A stretch of 64,000 nucleotides of DNA from Gaiellasilicea sp963794385. Lineage in GTDB: Bacteria; Actinomycetota; Thermoleophilia; Gaiellales; Gaiellaceae. The notes under the pieces were generated by a model. That model ran no database searches and was not told where the DNA came from. It worked only from the letters and a program-made list of their open reading frames with translations. A program made the translations under genes and the position numbers. The first letter of the stretch is position 1; the number at the start of each line of letters is the position of its first letter. The stretch lies in assembly GCA_963794385.1 (NCBI GenBank), contig CAWCDT010000013.1:1-64000 (forward strand). The letters run 5' to 3'. This document shows, in pieces, positions 1 to 7,746 of the stretch.

Positions 1-71
1 CTAAACGTCCCACCTGACCACCAGCCGTCGAAAGCCTCGGGCCCTAGCGTTTCGCGGCGAGCGTCGTACGA

Positions 72-1129
72 TTGCCAGGTGGCTCCCAAAGAGGACAGCG
101 CGGCGCAGTCGACCTGCGTGCGCGCGTGGTCGAGCTCGAGCGCGTCCGCGAGCTGATGAACGCGATCGCCAATTACACGCCGAACCTGCTCTGCCTCGTC
201 GACGCCGAGGGCCGTGTCCGCCCGGGCGCAAGCAACATCGCGTTCGAGCGCATGCTCGGGTACGAGCCCGGCGCAACCGGCGGCGACTTCTTCTGGAGAA
301 GTACGTCCCCGCGGACGACGCCGCGGCGGTTCGGTCGACGATCGAGGACACGATCGCCAACGGAACCGTGACCGAACAGGACGGGCGCTGGCTGACGCGG
401 GGCGGACAGACGGTCGACGTCGCGTGGTCCTGCACGCCGCTGCCCATGACCGACGACGGTCAGCTCTATCTGATCTGCGGCACCGACATCACGGAGCGCA
501 AGCGGCAGGAGGAGGAGGTACGGACCTCGCGCACACGGATCGTCACCGCGCCGACGAAGCCCGTCGCCGGCTCGAGCGCGACCTCCACGACGGCGCCCAG
601 CAGCGGCTCGTCGTCCTGCTGCTCTCGCTGCGGGCGCTGCGGATCGAGGCCGCGCACGACCCCGCGCTCAGAAGCGCTTGGATGAGGCGATCGACGAGTT
701 GTCGGGCGCGCTCCGCGACCTTCGCGAGTTGGCACGGGGCATCCATCCTGTGGCGCTGACCGAACGCGGCCTGCCGGCCGCGCTCCGCGTGGTCGGCGAC
801 CGGGCACCCGTGCCGGTCGAGTTGTCCGTCCCGACCGACCGCTATCCGGAGACGGTCGAGGCGACCGCGTACTACGTCGTCGTCGAGGCGCTCACCAACG
901 TGGCCAAGTACGCACACGCATCGGCCGCGTCGGTCCGGATCACGCGCTCCGACGGCCGCCTGGTGGTCGAGGTGGAGGACGATGGCGTCGGCGGCGCCGA
1001 CGCGACAGAGGGCAGCGGCCTGCACGGCTTGGCCGACCGCCTTGCGGCCCTCGACGGCCGCTTCGAGGTCGACAGCGGCCGGGAGCGGGGACGCGCGTGC
1101 GTGCCGAGATCCCGCTCGACGGCGCCTAG
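72..1129 (+). pseudogene. Frameshifted PAS sensor histidine kinase (HisKA_3/HATPase)
   Basis: A membrane-free PAS histidine kinase can be read only by changing frame about four times (near 296, 545, 672 and 1088). The first piece holds a PAS start (NYTPNLLCLVDAEGR) and the second its end with the PAC motif DITERKR. The third holds the phosphoacceptor box ERDLHDGAQQRL typical of HisKA_3 (NarL/DesK-type partners). The fourth holds a HATPase_c domain with VVVEALTNVAKYA (N box) and VEDDGVGG (G1 box), ending RAEIPLDGA at the TAG at 1127. Family kinases usually sit beside a LuxR-type response regulator; none is seen here, though the gene abuts the window edge. The true start is unclear and may lie upstream of position 1. 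The gene is either decayed or hit by indel errors; every domain keeps its key residues, which favours errors. Confidence 0.7.
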
Positions 1130-1131
1130 CG

Positions 1132-2298
1132 CTACGCCTGCGGGATGCGGGCTTCGAGGGCCGCGCCGAGCGCGTCGCGCACCGGCTCGAGCTCGATCCG
1201 GTCGAGCACGTCCTGGAAGAAGCCGCGCACGATCAGCCGCTCGGCCTCGGCGCGGGAGAGGCCGCGCGCCATCAGGTAGAAGAGCTGCTCCCGGTCGACC
1301 TGGCCGAGCGTCGCGCCGTGCGTGCAGCGGACGTCGTTCGCCATGATCTCGAGCCCGGGGATCGAGTCGGCGTGGGCCTGCTTGGAGAGCAGGAGGTTGC
1401 GGTTCTCCTGGTAGGCGTTCGTCTTCTGCGCGTCCTCCTCGACGCGGATCATCCCGCGCCACACCGTGGACGACTGCTCGTTGAGGACGCCCTTGAAGGC
1501 GAAGTCCGAGGTCGTATGCGGCGCGATGTGCTCCTGGAACGTGTCGAAGTCGAGATGCTGGACGCCGTCGGCGAAGTAGGCGCCGGTGACACGCGAAGTC
1601 GCGCCCTGGCCGGCGAGGTCGTTCTGGATCCGGATCTTGCCCTTCTTCGAGCCGAACCCGGCTGCGACCCAGTCGAGCTCGGCGTCGCGCTGGACACGCG
1701 CGTGGTGGGTGCCGAAGTGCCACGTCTCGCGGGAGACGTTCTGCACCGAGACGTACTCCACCTTCGCACCGTCCTCGACGAAGACCTCGACCGCCGCGTT
1801 GACGTAGCCGGAGAGCTCGGGCGTCGTCGACGCGTACTCCTCGATCACGGAGAAGCGGCTGCCCGGCTCGGCGACGACGAGCAGCCGCCAGAAGAGCGAG
1901 CCGCCCTCGACCGAGTTGACGATCCGCACGAGCAGCGGCTGCTCGAGGACGACGTCCCTCGGGACGTGCACGAGCAGGCCGTGCTTCCACTCGGCCGCGT
2001 TGTGGGCAGCGAACTTCTCGTCCGCCCCGACCAGCTCGCCGAGCAGCGGATGGTCACCGAGCGGCTCGAACCTGATCCCGTCCGGCGCCCGGTCGATCTC
2101 GAGCCCGCCCTCGGAGACGCGGACGATGCCCGCGGCCTCGAGCTCCAGCATCGCCGGCGCCGAGGCGACGCCGGCCGCGTCGTTCCCCGAGAACGCATCG
2201 GGATCGAAGTCCTTGAGGTCTGTGAAGCGCCAGGCCTCGTCCTTCGTCGTCGGCAGCGGCAGCGCCCGGTAGCGCTCGAGGAGGTCGGCCCGGCTCAT
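1132..2298 (-). CDS. sufD: SUF Fe-S scaffold subunit SufD
   Basis: SufD is a non-catalytic partner of SufB in the SufBC2D complex that builds Fe-S clusters in the cytoplasm. The 388-residue protein has the short N-terminal helical part with DEAWRFTDL, the central right-handed beta-helix, and the C-terminal helical tail with the family signature around GEL/REQLFYLMARGLSRAEAE (residues ~335-355). A conserved His lies in RCTHGATLGQVD. The ATG start overlaps the stop of the preceding VOC gene by 4 bases (ATGA), so translation is probably coupled. It is the last gene of a minus-strand sufC-sufB-VOC-VOC-VOC-sufD run; the usual actinobacterial order puts sufD next to sufB. No sufS, sufU or sufR lies in the window. 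The stop is 2 bp from the stop of the convergent kinase. Confidence 0.95.
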   Translation of the reverse strand: MSRADLLERYRALPLPTTKDEAWRFTDLKDFDPDAFSGNDAAGVASAPAMLELEAAGIVRVSEGGLEIDRAPDGIRFEPLGDHPLLGELVGADEKFAAHNAAEWKHGLLVHVPRDVVLEQPLLVRIVNSVEGGSLFWRLLVVAEPGSRFSVIEEYASTTPELSGYVNAAVEVFVEDGAKVEYVSVQNVSRETWHFGTHHARVQRDAELDWVAAGFGSKKGKIRIQNDLAGQGATSRVTGAYFADGVQHLDFDTFQEHIAPHTTSDFAFKGVLNEQSSTVWRGMIRVEEDAQKTNAYQENRNLLLSKQAHADSIPGLEIMANDVRCTHGATLGQVDREQLFYLMARGLSRAEAERLIVRGFFQDVLDRIELEPVRDALGAALEARIPQA

Positions 2299-2654
2299 AC
2301 GTCGAACCGCCGGTGGAGCATGAGCGCGTTCCCGTCCGGGTCCTGAACCAGGCCTGCTTGCAGACGTCCGTCACGATCGTCTCGCCGTCGAAGTCGACGC
2401 CTTGCGACTCGAGCTCGGCGCGGGCCGCGTCGACGTCCTCGACCCGGAGCGCGATTCCGGCCGGCGACGGCGCGAATGCCTGCCCGATGCTCGACGGATC
2501 GAAGACGTCGAGCGTGACCTGCCCGCAGCGGAGCTCCATATCGCTCTCGCCCTCGGTCTCGACCTCGAGCCCGAGCGTCTCGACATAGAACCGCTTCGCC
2601 CGCGGGAGGTCCTGCGTCAGGCACCGACACGAAGTCGACGTGCTCGACCTGCAT
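2295..2654 (-). pseudogene. VOC/glyoxalase-family protein 1, frameshifted
   Basis: This is the third gene of a VOC (vicinal oxygen chelate) triplet. The N-terminus (MQVEHVDFVSVP) and C-terminus (DPDGNALMLHRRFDV) are in one frame. The middle (MELRCGQVTLDVFD to GETIVTDVCKQAWF) is in another, with shifts near 2617 and 2347. The reconstructed ~120-residue product has the paired beta-alpha-beta-beta-beta fold of the family, and its last strand carries the typical DPDGN. The C-terminal segment aligns by eye with the two upstream VOC genes, so the three look like tandem paralogues. The stop overlaps the sufD start (ATGA). VOC proteins range from glyoxalases and dioxygenases to antibiotic-binding proteins, so no substrate can be given. 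Confidence 0.7.
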
Positions 2655-2657
2655 GGG

Positions 2658-3043
2658 CTACGGGCTCGTGCCGTCCGAGTAGGGCGCGTAGCGGTGGTGG
2701 AGCATGAGCCCGTTCCCGTCCGGGTCCTTGAAGAACGCCATGTGGCAGACGCCGCTGTCGAACGTGTCGCCCGTGAACTCGAGCCGGCCTCCTCGAGCTT
2801 CGCCGCGCGTCGGCGACGTCGGGCACGCGGATCGCGATCGCGCCCGGCGGGTGTTCACCATCGGCAGCCGATCCGATCCGGGAAGACGAGCGAGATGGTG
2901 ACGTTGCCGAGCGAGTACTCAGGCCAGTCGGCGCTGGACTTCGGATCGCGCTCGAGCCCGAGGGTCTCGCCGTAGAACTGCGTCGCCCGGTCCTTGTCGG
3001 TGACCGGGATTGCGACGAAGTCGACGCGCTGGGCGCCGATCAC
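2658..3043 (-). pseudogene. VOC/glyoxalase-family protein 2, frameshifted
   Basis: The reading starts at GTG 3043, which overlaps the stop of the preceding VOC gene (GTGA). It runs in frame as a VOC N-terminal half (FVAIPVTDKDRATQFYGETL, then LERDPKSSADWPEY) to about 2860. At least two frame changes (near 2850 and 2790) are then needed to recover AIAIRVPDVADAR and the C-terminal half FTGDTFDSGVCHMAFFKDPD. The end, HHRYAPYSDGTSP, closely matches HKRYAPYSDGTQP of VOC 3, which is strong evidence for tandem duplication. It lies 3 bp upstream of VOC 1. Intact function is uncertain: sequencing indels would explain it as well as decay. The metal-ligand set was not resolved. Confidence 0.7.
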
Positions 3044-3423
3044 GGCTGCGTACCGTCGGAGTACGGCGCGTAGCGCTTGTGCAGCGTCAGCTCGTTGCCG
3101 TCCGGATCGGCGAAGTAGGCCATGTGGCAGACGCCGCTGTCGAGCGTCTCGCCGGCAAACTCCACGCCCTTGGCCTCGAGCTCCGCGCGGGCGCTCGCCA
3201 CATCGTCGACCTGGAGCAGCGCGATGCTGCTCTTCGCCGGATGGAACTCCATCCCGACCCGCGCCGGCTCCCAGATCGCGAAGCACGTCTGGTCGATCCA
3301 GAACTCGTTCACCGCGTGCTCGTCGGGCCGGAGGCCCAGCGTGTCGATGTAGAAGGTCCGGGAACGCGCCGAGTTCTGCGAAGGAATCCCGATCGCATCG
3401 ACCTTGCTGATCGGACTACCCAA
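3040..3423 (-). CDS. VOC/glyoxalase-family protein 3 (intact)
   Basis: An intact 127-residue VOC protein, the first and best preserved of three paralogues. It opens with KVDAIGIPSQNSARSRTFY, the usual first strand and helix of the fold, has a central linker VEFAGETLDSGVCHMAYF, and ends with the strand DPDGNELTLHKRY. The TTG start lies inside the last codons of sufB (8-base overlap), and the stop overlaps the next VOC start, so expression should be tied to the SUF genes. The acidic and His residues expected for a metal site are partly present (DPDGNE), but the first-half His is not obvious; it may bind a ligand rather than catalyse. Substrate unknown. Confidence 0.85.
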   Translation of the reverse strand: MGSPISKVDAIGIPSQNSARSRTFYIDTLGLRPDEHAVNEFWIDQTCFAIWEPARVGMEFHPAKSSIALLQVDDVASARAELEAKGVEFAGETLDSGVCHMAYFADPDGNELTLHKRYAPYSDGTQP

Positions 3424-4837
3424 CCGATCCTTCCATCTGCAGCTGGATCAGGCGGTTCATCTCGACCGCGTACTCGAGCGGGAGCTCCTTCGTGATCGGC
3501 TCGACGAAGCCGGAGACGATCATCGCGCTCGCCTCCGCCTCCGAGAGGCCGCGGCTCATCAGGTAGAAGAGCTGCTCCTCGCCGATCTTCGAGACGGTCG
3601 CCTCGTGGCCGAGGTCGACGTCGTTCTCGTCGACGCGGATGTACGGATAGGTGTCGGAGCGCGAATCCTCGTCGAGGATCAGCGCGTCGCAGACGACCTT
3701 CGACTTGGCGCCGTGGGCCCCTTTCGCCACCTCGAGCAAGCCGCGGTAGCCCGCACGGCCGCCGTCCTTGGAGATCGACTTGGAGTTGATCACGGAGGTG
3801 GTGTTCGGCGCGACGTGGACGCACTTGCCGCCCGCGTCCTGGTGCTGCCCCTTGCCGGCGAACGCGATCGAGAGCACCTCGCCGTGGGCGCGCTCGCCCA
3901 TCAGCCAGATCGCCGGGTACTTCATCGTCAGCTTCGAGCCGAGGTTGCCGTCGACCCACTCCATCGTCGCGCCCTCGTAGGCGACGGCGCGCTTCGTGAC
4001 GAGGTTGTAGACGTTGTTCGACCAGTTCTGGATCGTCGTGTAGCGGCAGCGCCCGCGCGGCTTGACGATGATCTCGACGACCGCCGAGTGGAGCGAGTCG
4101 GACGAGTAGATCGGCGCCGTGCAGCCCTCGACGTAGTGCACGTAGGCGTCCTCGTCGACGATGATCAGCGTCCGCTCGAACTGGCCCATGTTCTCCGCGT
4201 TGATGCGGAAGTAGGCCTGGAGCGGCATCTCGATCCGCACCCCCGGGGGCACGTAGATGAAGGAGCCGCCCGACCAGACCGCGCTGTTCAGCGCCGCGAA
4301 CTTGTTGTCGTTCTGCGGGATGATCGTCCCGAAGTACTGCTTGACGATGTCCTCGTGCTCGCGCAGGCCCGAGTCCATGTCCAGGAAGAGCACGCCCTGC
4401 GCCTCGAGGTCGGCCTGGAGCTTGTGGTAGACGACCTCCGACTCGTACTGGGCGCCGACGCCGGCGAGGTACTTCTTCTCCGCCTCGGGGATGCCGAGCT
4501 TGTCCCAGGTGTCGAGGATGTCGGCGGGCAGGTCCTCCCACTTGTCGGCCTGCTTCTCGGTCGGGCGGATGTAGTAGTAGATGTTGTCGAAGTCGATCTC
4601 GGCGACGTTGCCGCCCCAGGTCGGGAGCGGGCGCGCGAGGAAGTAGTCCAGGCTCTTGTGCCGGAACTTCCGCATCCAGTCGGGCTCGTTCTTGTGCTCG
4701 GAGATCGCCTCGACGAGCTCGTGCGAGAGGCCGCGGCCGGACTTGAAGAAGTAGTTCTCCGCCTCGTCCGAGTTGGAGAAGCCGTACTGGTACTCGGAGC
4801 GGATCCCCTGGACGACGTCGGTCTCGGACGTGCTCAC
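3416..4837 (-). CDS. sufB: SUF Fe-S scaffold subunit SufB
   Basis: SufB (473 residues) is the central scaffold of the SufBC2D Fe-S assembly complex. The sequence shows the N-terminal YQYGFSNSDEAE region, WGGNVAEIDFDNI (~residue 75), VWSGGSFIYVPPGVRIEMPL (~190), the beta-helix core containing VEGCTAPIYSSDSLHSAVVE (conserved Cys, ~240), and the SufC-facing tail with GEEQLFYLMSRGLSE. It keeps the histidine/glutamate-rich region LGHEATVSKI. The GTG start overlaps the sufC stop (GTGA), so sufC and sufB are coupled. Length and motifs fit the family throughout and no frame breaks are seen, unlike the VOC genes just downstream. Confidence 0.97.
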   Translation of the reverse strand: MSTSETDVVQGIRSEYQYGFSNSDEAENYFFKSGRGLSHELVEAISEHKNEPDWMRKFRHKSLDYFLARPLPTWGGNVAEIDFDNIYYYIRPTEKQADKWEDLPADILDTWDKLGIPEAEKKYLAGVGAQYESEVVYHKLQADLEAQGVLFLDMDSGLREHEDIVKQYFGTIIPQNDNKFAALNSAVWSGGSFIYVPPGVRIEMPLQAYFRINAENMGQFERTLIIVDEDAYVHYVEGCTAPIYSSDSLHSAVVEIIVKPRGRCRYTTIQNWSNNVYNLVTKRAVAYEGATMEWVDGNLGSKLTMKYPAIWLMGERAHGEVLSIAFAGKGQHQDAGGKCVHVAPNTTSVINSKSISKDGGRAGYRGLLEVAKGAHGAKSKVVCDALILDEDSRSDTYPYIRVDENDVDLGHEATVSKIGEEQLFYLMSRGLSEAEASAMIVSGFVEPITKELPLEYAVEMNRLIQLQMEGSVG

Positions 4838-5613
4838 GCCGCCACCTCCTCTTCCTTCGGGAGCCAGGCATCGTAGCCCTCGGCCTCGAGGCGCTCGGCC
4901 AGCTCGGGGCCGCCGCTCTCGACGATCTTGCCGCCGACGAAGACGTGCACGCGGTCCGGCTTGACGTAGTTGAGGATGCGCTGGTAGTGGGTGATCACGA
5001 GCGCGCCCATCTCGGGGCCGACCAGCTCGTTGACGCCGTTGGCGACGATGCGCAGCGCGTCGATGTCGAGGCCGGAGTCGGTCTCGTCGAGGATGGCGAT
5101 CTTCGGCTTCAGCAGCGCCATCTGCAGGATCTCGACGCGCTTCTTCTCGCCGCCGGAGAAGCCGTCGTTGAGGTAGCGCTGGGCGAGCTCGCGCGGCACC
5201 CGCAGCCGCTCCATCGCGGCGAGGATCTCGGTGCGGAACTCCTTGACCGGGATCGGGTCGTCCTTGCCGCCGGCACGCGCCTTCCGGAGCGCGTTGATCG
5301 CGCTGCGCAGGAAGCTCGTCACGGTCACGCCCGGGATCGCGTGCGGATACTGGAAGGCGAGGAAGAGCCCCTTCTGGGCGCGCTCGTCCGCGCCGGCCTC
5401 GACGATGTCTTCACCGTCGAGCAGGATCCGGCCCTCGGTGACCTCGTAGGCGGGGTGGCCCATCAGCGCGTAGGCGAGCGTGGACTTGCCGGACCCGTTC
5501 GGGCCCATGACCGCGTGCTTCTCGTTCAGGTCGACCTCGAGGTCGATCCCCTTGACGATCTCGGTGCCGTCCTCGAGCGCGACGTGCAGGTTCTCGATGG
5601 TCAGAAATGCCAA
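4834..5613 (-). CDS. sufC: SUF system ATPase SufC
   Basis: SufC is the ABC-type ATPase that drives shape changes in the SufB-SufD scaffold. The 259-residue protein has Walker A GPNGSGKST (~residue 38), Q-loop FQYPHAIPG, signature FSGGEKKR, Walker B IAILDETDSGLDIDAL and H-loop VITHYQR; ETDSGLD is the characteristic SufC variant. The chosen start is TTG at 5613, preceded by GAGGG about 9 bases upstream. It is the first gene of the minus-strand operon, so the promoter should lie in the short gap 5614-5649 or inside the end of the dehydrogenase gene. Confidence 0.96.
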   Translation of the reverse strand: MAFLTIENLHVALEDGTEIVKGIDLEVDLNEKHAVMGPNGSGKSTLAYALMGHPAYEVTEGRILLDGEDIVEAGADERAQKGLFLAFQYPHAIPGVTVTSFLRSAINALRKARAGGKDDPIPVKEFRTEILAAMERLRVPRELAQRYLNDGFSGGEKKRVEILQMALLKPKIAILDETDSGLDIDALRIVANGVNELVGPEMGALVITHYQRILNYVKPDRVHVFVGGKIVESGGPELAERLEAEGYDAWLPKEEEVAA

Positions 5614-5681
5614 GCTTGTGATCCCTCTTTTCCCGTAATTGAGCGGATTTCAGCGTCGCTTCGTAACTCCATGGTAGCCGA

Positions 5682-6662
5682 TCACGGCAGCTGCCACGGG
5701 TGCCCCGAGCGCGGCCATCCCTCCGATCTTACCCAGGCGTCGCCGGGCCCATGTCCAGGCGCTCGAGGCGCGCGCCTCGTCGTCGAAGCGGCCGTGCGCA
5801 CCCGGATCGCCGGGGATCGTCTCCCAGAGGTTGTCGGAGAGTCGACCGGCTTCGGCTCGCCCGTCACCTGGCCCTTCCAGCCGTTCCGGAGCAGCAGCAG
5901 GTCGCCCGCGCGGGGCGAGAGCTTCTGCCCCCAGAGGAGCCGCTGGGTCACCCAGGCAACCGGCAGCTCCCGCTCGGGGCGCTCGCAGCAGCCGAGAACG
6001 GCCTCTGCGACGACCTCGGGCTGGTACACGGGCGCGACCGGCCGGGGCTGGAGACCGAGCTTCTGTCGGCTCCGGTCGAACTGAGGCGTGTTGGTCCCGG
6101 GCGGGAGGACGAGCGAGATCGCGACGTCGTCGCCCCCGTGCTCGAGCTCGACCCGCGCCGACTCAAAGTGCGAGCGCGCCGCGGCCTTCGACGCGCAGTA
6201 CGCGGCCTGGAGCGGGATGCCGCGGTACGCGAGCCCCGAGTTGACGTCCACGAACGTCCCGCGGCTCGCCTTCAGGTGCGGGAGGGCGGCGCGGAAGGCG
6301 ACCGCGCGGCCGAGGAAGTTGACCTCGAGCACCCGCCGGAGCTCGTCCAGCGCGAGCTGCTCGACCTCGGCGTAGACGGTGACCATCACGGTCGCCACGA
6401 AGCTGTCGATCCGGCCGAAACGCTCGACTGCCCGCTCGCAGAGCGCCTCGGCGTCGGCCTCGCTCGTGGCCTCTCCCGGCACGGCAAGCCCCTCGGCTCC
6501 CACGTCCGCGAGCTCGGCCACCGTCGCGTCCAGCGCCTCGGCGTTCCGGGCCGAGACGACGACCTTCGCACCGCGCTCGCCCGCGGCGCGCGCGACGGCC
6601 CGCCCGATCCCGCTCGAGCCGCCCGCGACCACGATCACCTGCTCGGGGATCGGCTTCTTCAC
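5682..6662 (-). CDS. Short-chain dehydrogenase/reductase, C-terminus frameshifted
   Basis: An NAD(P)-dependent SDR with cofactor loop GGSSGIG (~residue 14), structural NVNF-type segment EVNFLGRA, catalytic Ser in VNSGLAY and YCASK (Tyr-x-x-x-Lys). The GTG start at 6662 places the Rossmann strand PEQVIVVAGG correctly; longer readings run into tatA. As read, the frame ends at 5682 with an Arg/Pro-rich tail. A frame change near 5835 gives NLWETIPGDPGAHGRFDDE, a short hydrophobic segment ending GYHGVTKRR, and a stop at 5650-5652. That is the more plausible original C-terminus, because such SDRs often end in a short membrane-like helix. Substrate unknown. The 53-bp gap to divergent tatA probably holds both promoters. 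Confidence 0.85.
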   Translation of the reverse strand: MKKPIPEQVIVVAGGSSGIGRAVARAAGERGAKVVVSARNAEALDATVAELADVGAEGLAVPGEATSEADAEALCERAVERFGRIDSFVATVMVTVYAEVEQLALDELRRVLEVNFLGRAVAFRAALPHLKASRGTFVDVNSGLAYRGIPLQAAYCASKAAARSHFESARVELEHGGDDVAISLVLPPGTNTPQFDRSRQKLGLQPRPVAPVYQPEVVAEAVLGCCERPERELPVAWVTQRLLWGQKLSPRAGDLLLLRNGWKGQVTGEPKPVDSPTTSGRRSPAIRVRTAASTTRRAPRAPGHGPGDAWVRSEGWPRSGHPWQLP

Positions 6663-6714
6663 CCACCCCGCCTCCCCGGGGCGCACCTTCGGGAAACGGT
6701 GGTACGCTGCGGCC

Positions 6715-6960
6715 ATGCCGTTCGGCATCGGCATCTGGGAGGTCCTGATCCTGCTTCTCGTCGTGTTGCTCGTCTTCGGGCCGAAGCGGCTGCCCGAGAT
6801 GGGCCGCTCGCTCGGCAGGGGCATGCGTGAGTTCAAGGACTCGATCTCCGGCAAGGACGACGACGAGCCCGTGCATCACCGGCTTGCGCAGGAGCTCCCG
6901 CCCGCGGAGGAAGAGCACCCTGTCGCGCAGGCCGAGCGCGAGCGCGACACCGTCTCCTAG
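6715..6960 (+). CDS. tatA: Twin-arginine translocase subunit TatA
   Basis: An 81-residue TatA/E protein. It has a short N-terminal transmembrane helix (IWEVLILLLVVLLVFG), the FGPKRLPE hinge, an amphipathic helix RSLGRGMREFKDSI, and an acidic, disordered tail. TatA oligomers form the pore for folded twin-arginine substrates. The ATG at 6715 gives the expected very short periplasmic N-terminus. It lies 12 bp upstream of tatC on the same strand, so the pair forms the minimal Tat system; no tatB is visible, which is common in Gram-positive and actinobacterial TatAC arrangements. Confidence 0.95.
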   Translation: MPFGIGIWEVLILLLVVLLVFGPKRLPEMGRSLGRGMREFKDSISGKDDDEPVHHRLAQELPPAEEEHPVAQAERERDTVS

Positions 6961-6972
6961 CCAACCAGTCAC

Positions 6973-7746
6973 GTGGCCCTGAAGCGTCTGCCGCGGCGCC
7001 TCGAGCACGGCGAGGAGGCCACGCTCGTCGAGCACCTGGGCGAGCTCCGCGCACGCCTCGTGATCAGCCTGCTCACGCTCGCGCCGGCCTTCGTGGTCGC
7101 GTTCTACTTCCAGGAACGGATCGTCGAGTGGCTCTCGGAGCCGTTGCCGGACGACAAAGAGCTGGTCACGCTCGGCGTCGTCGAGCCGTTCACGACCGCG
7201 GTCAAGGTCAGCCTCGCGGCCGCGGTCGCCGTCACGCTCCCCGTCCTGCTCTATCAGCTGTGGGCGTTCCTCGCTCCTGCGATCGAGCAGAGGATGCAGC
7301 GGACGGTCGCGGTCTTCGCGATCCTCTCGACGGGGCTGTTCGCATGCGGGGTCGCCTTCTGCTACTTCATCGTGCTTCCGCGCGCGCTCGAGTTCCTGAC
7401 GAACTTCAACGAGGACGTCTTCGAGATCCAGATCCGGGCGAGCTACTACTTCTCCTTCGTGACCGTGACGCTGATCGCGACGGGGATCGCCTTCCAGATG
7501 CCGATGTTCATCCTCGCGCTCGTCCGTCTGCGGATCGTCTCGGCCGCACAGCTCCGCCGGAACAGGCGTCTCGGGATCCTCTTCATGGTCGTCTTCGCCG
7601 TATTGCTGCCCACCGTCGATCCGGTCTCACTGGCGCTCGAGGTCGTGCCCTTGCTGCTCCTCTTCGAGCTCTCCATCTGGCTGTCGGCGTTCATGGAGAA
7701 ACGCTGGGACATCGTCGAGGAGCCGTCGCGCTGGGCGGTCGAGTGA
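6973..7746 (+). CDS. tatC: Twin-arginine translocase subunit TatC
   Basis: TatC (257 residues) is the receptor for twin-arginine signal peptides. It starts GTG with the family N-terminal motif LVEHLGELRARL (conserved Glu-Leu-Arg-Arg-like segment) and has six hydrophobic segments, with VVEPFTTAVKVS (~residue 70), LLYQLWAFLAPAI and conserved F-x-MP in FQMPMFILAL. The last helices end near residue 240 with a short cytoplasmic tail. It overlaps the start of the amidohydrolase by the GTGA junction, so the two are co-translated, although no functional link to export is known. Confidence 0.96.
   Translation: MALKRLPRRLEHGEEATLVEHLGELRARLVISLLTLAPAFVVAFYFQERIVEWLSEPLPDDKELVTLGVVEPFTTAVKVSLAAAVAVTLPVLLYQLWAFLAPAIEQRMQRTVAVFAILSTGLFACGVAFCYFIVLPRALEFLTNFNEDVFEIQIRASYYFSFVTVTLIATGIAFQMPMFILALVRLRIVSAAQLRRNRRLGILFMVVFAVLLPTVDPVSLALEVVPLLLLFELSIWLSAFMEKRWDIVEEPSRWAVE

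Noticed and set aside
982..2346. Long plus-strand frame opposite sufD
   Set aside because: Antisense shadow: Arg/Glu/Val-rich without domain signals, while the minus-strand SufD is complete.
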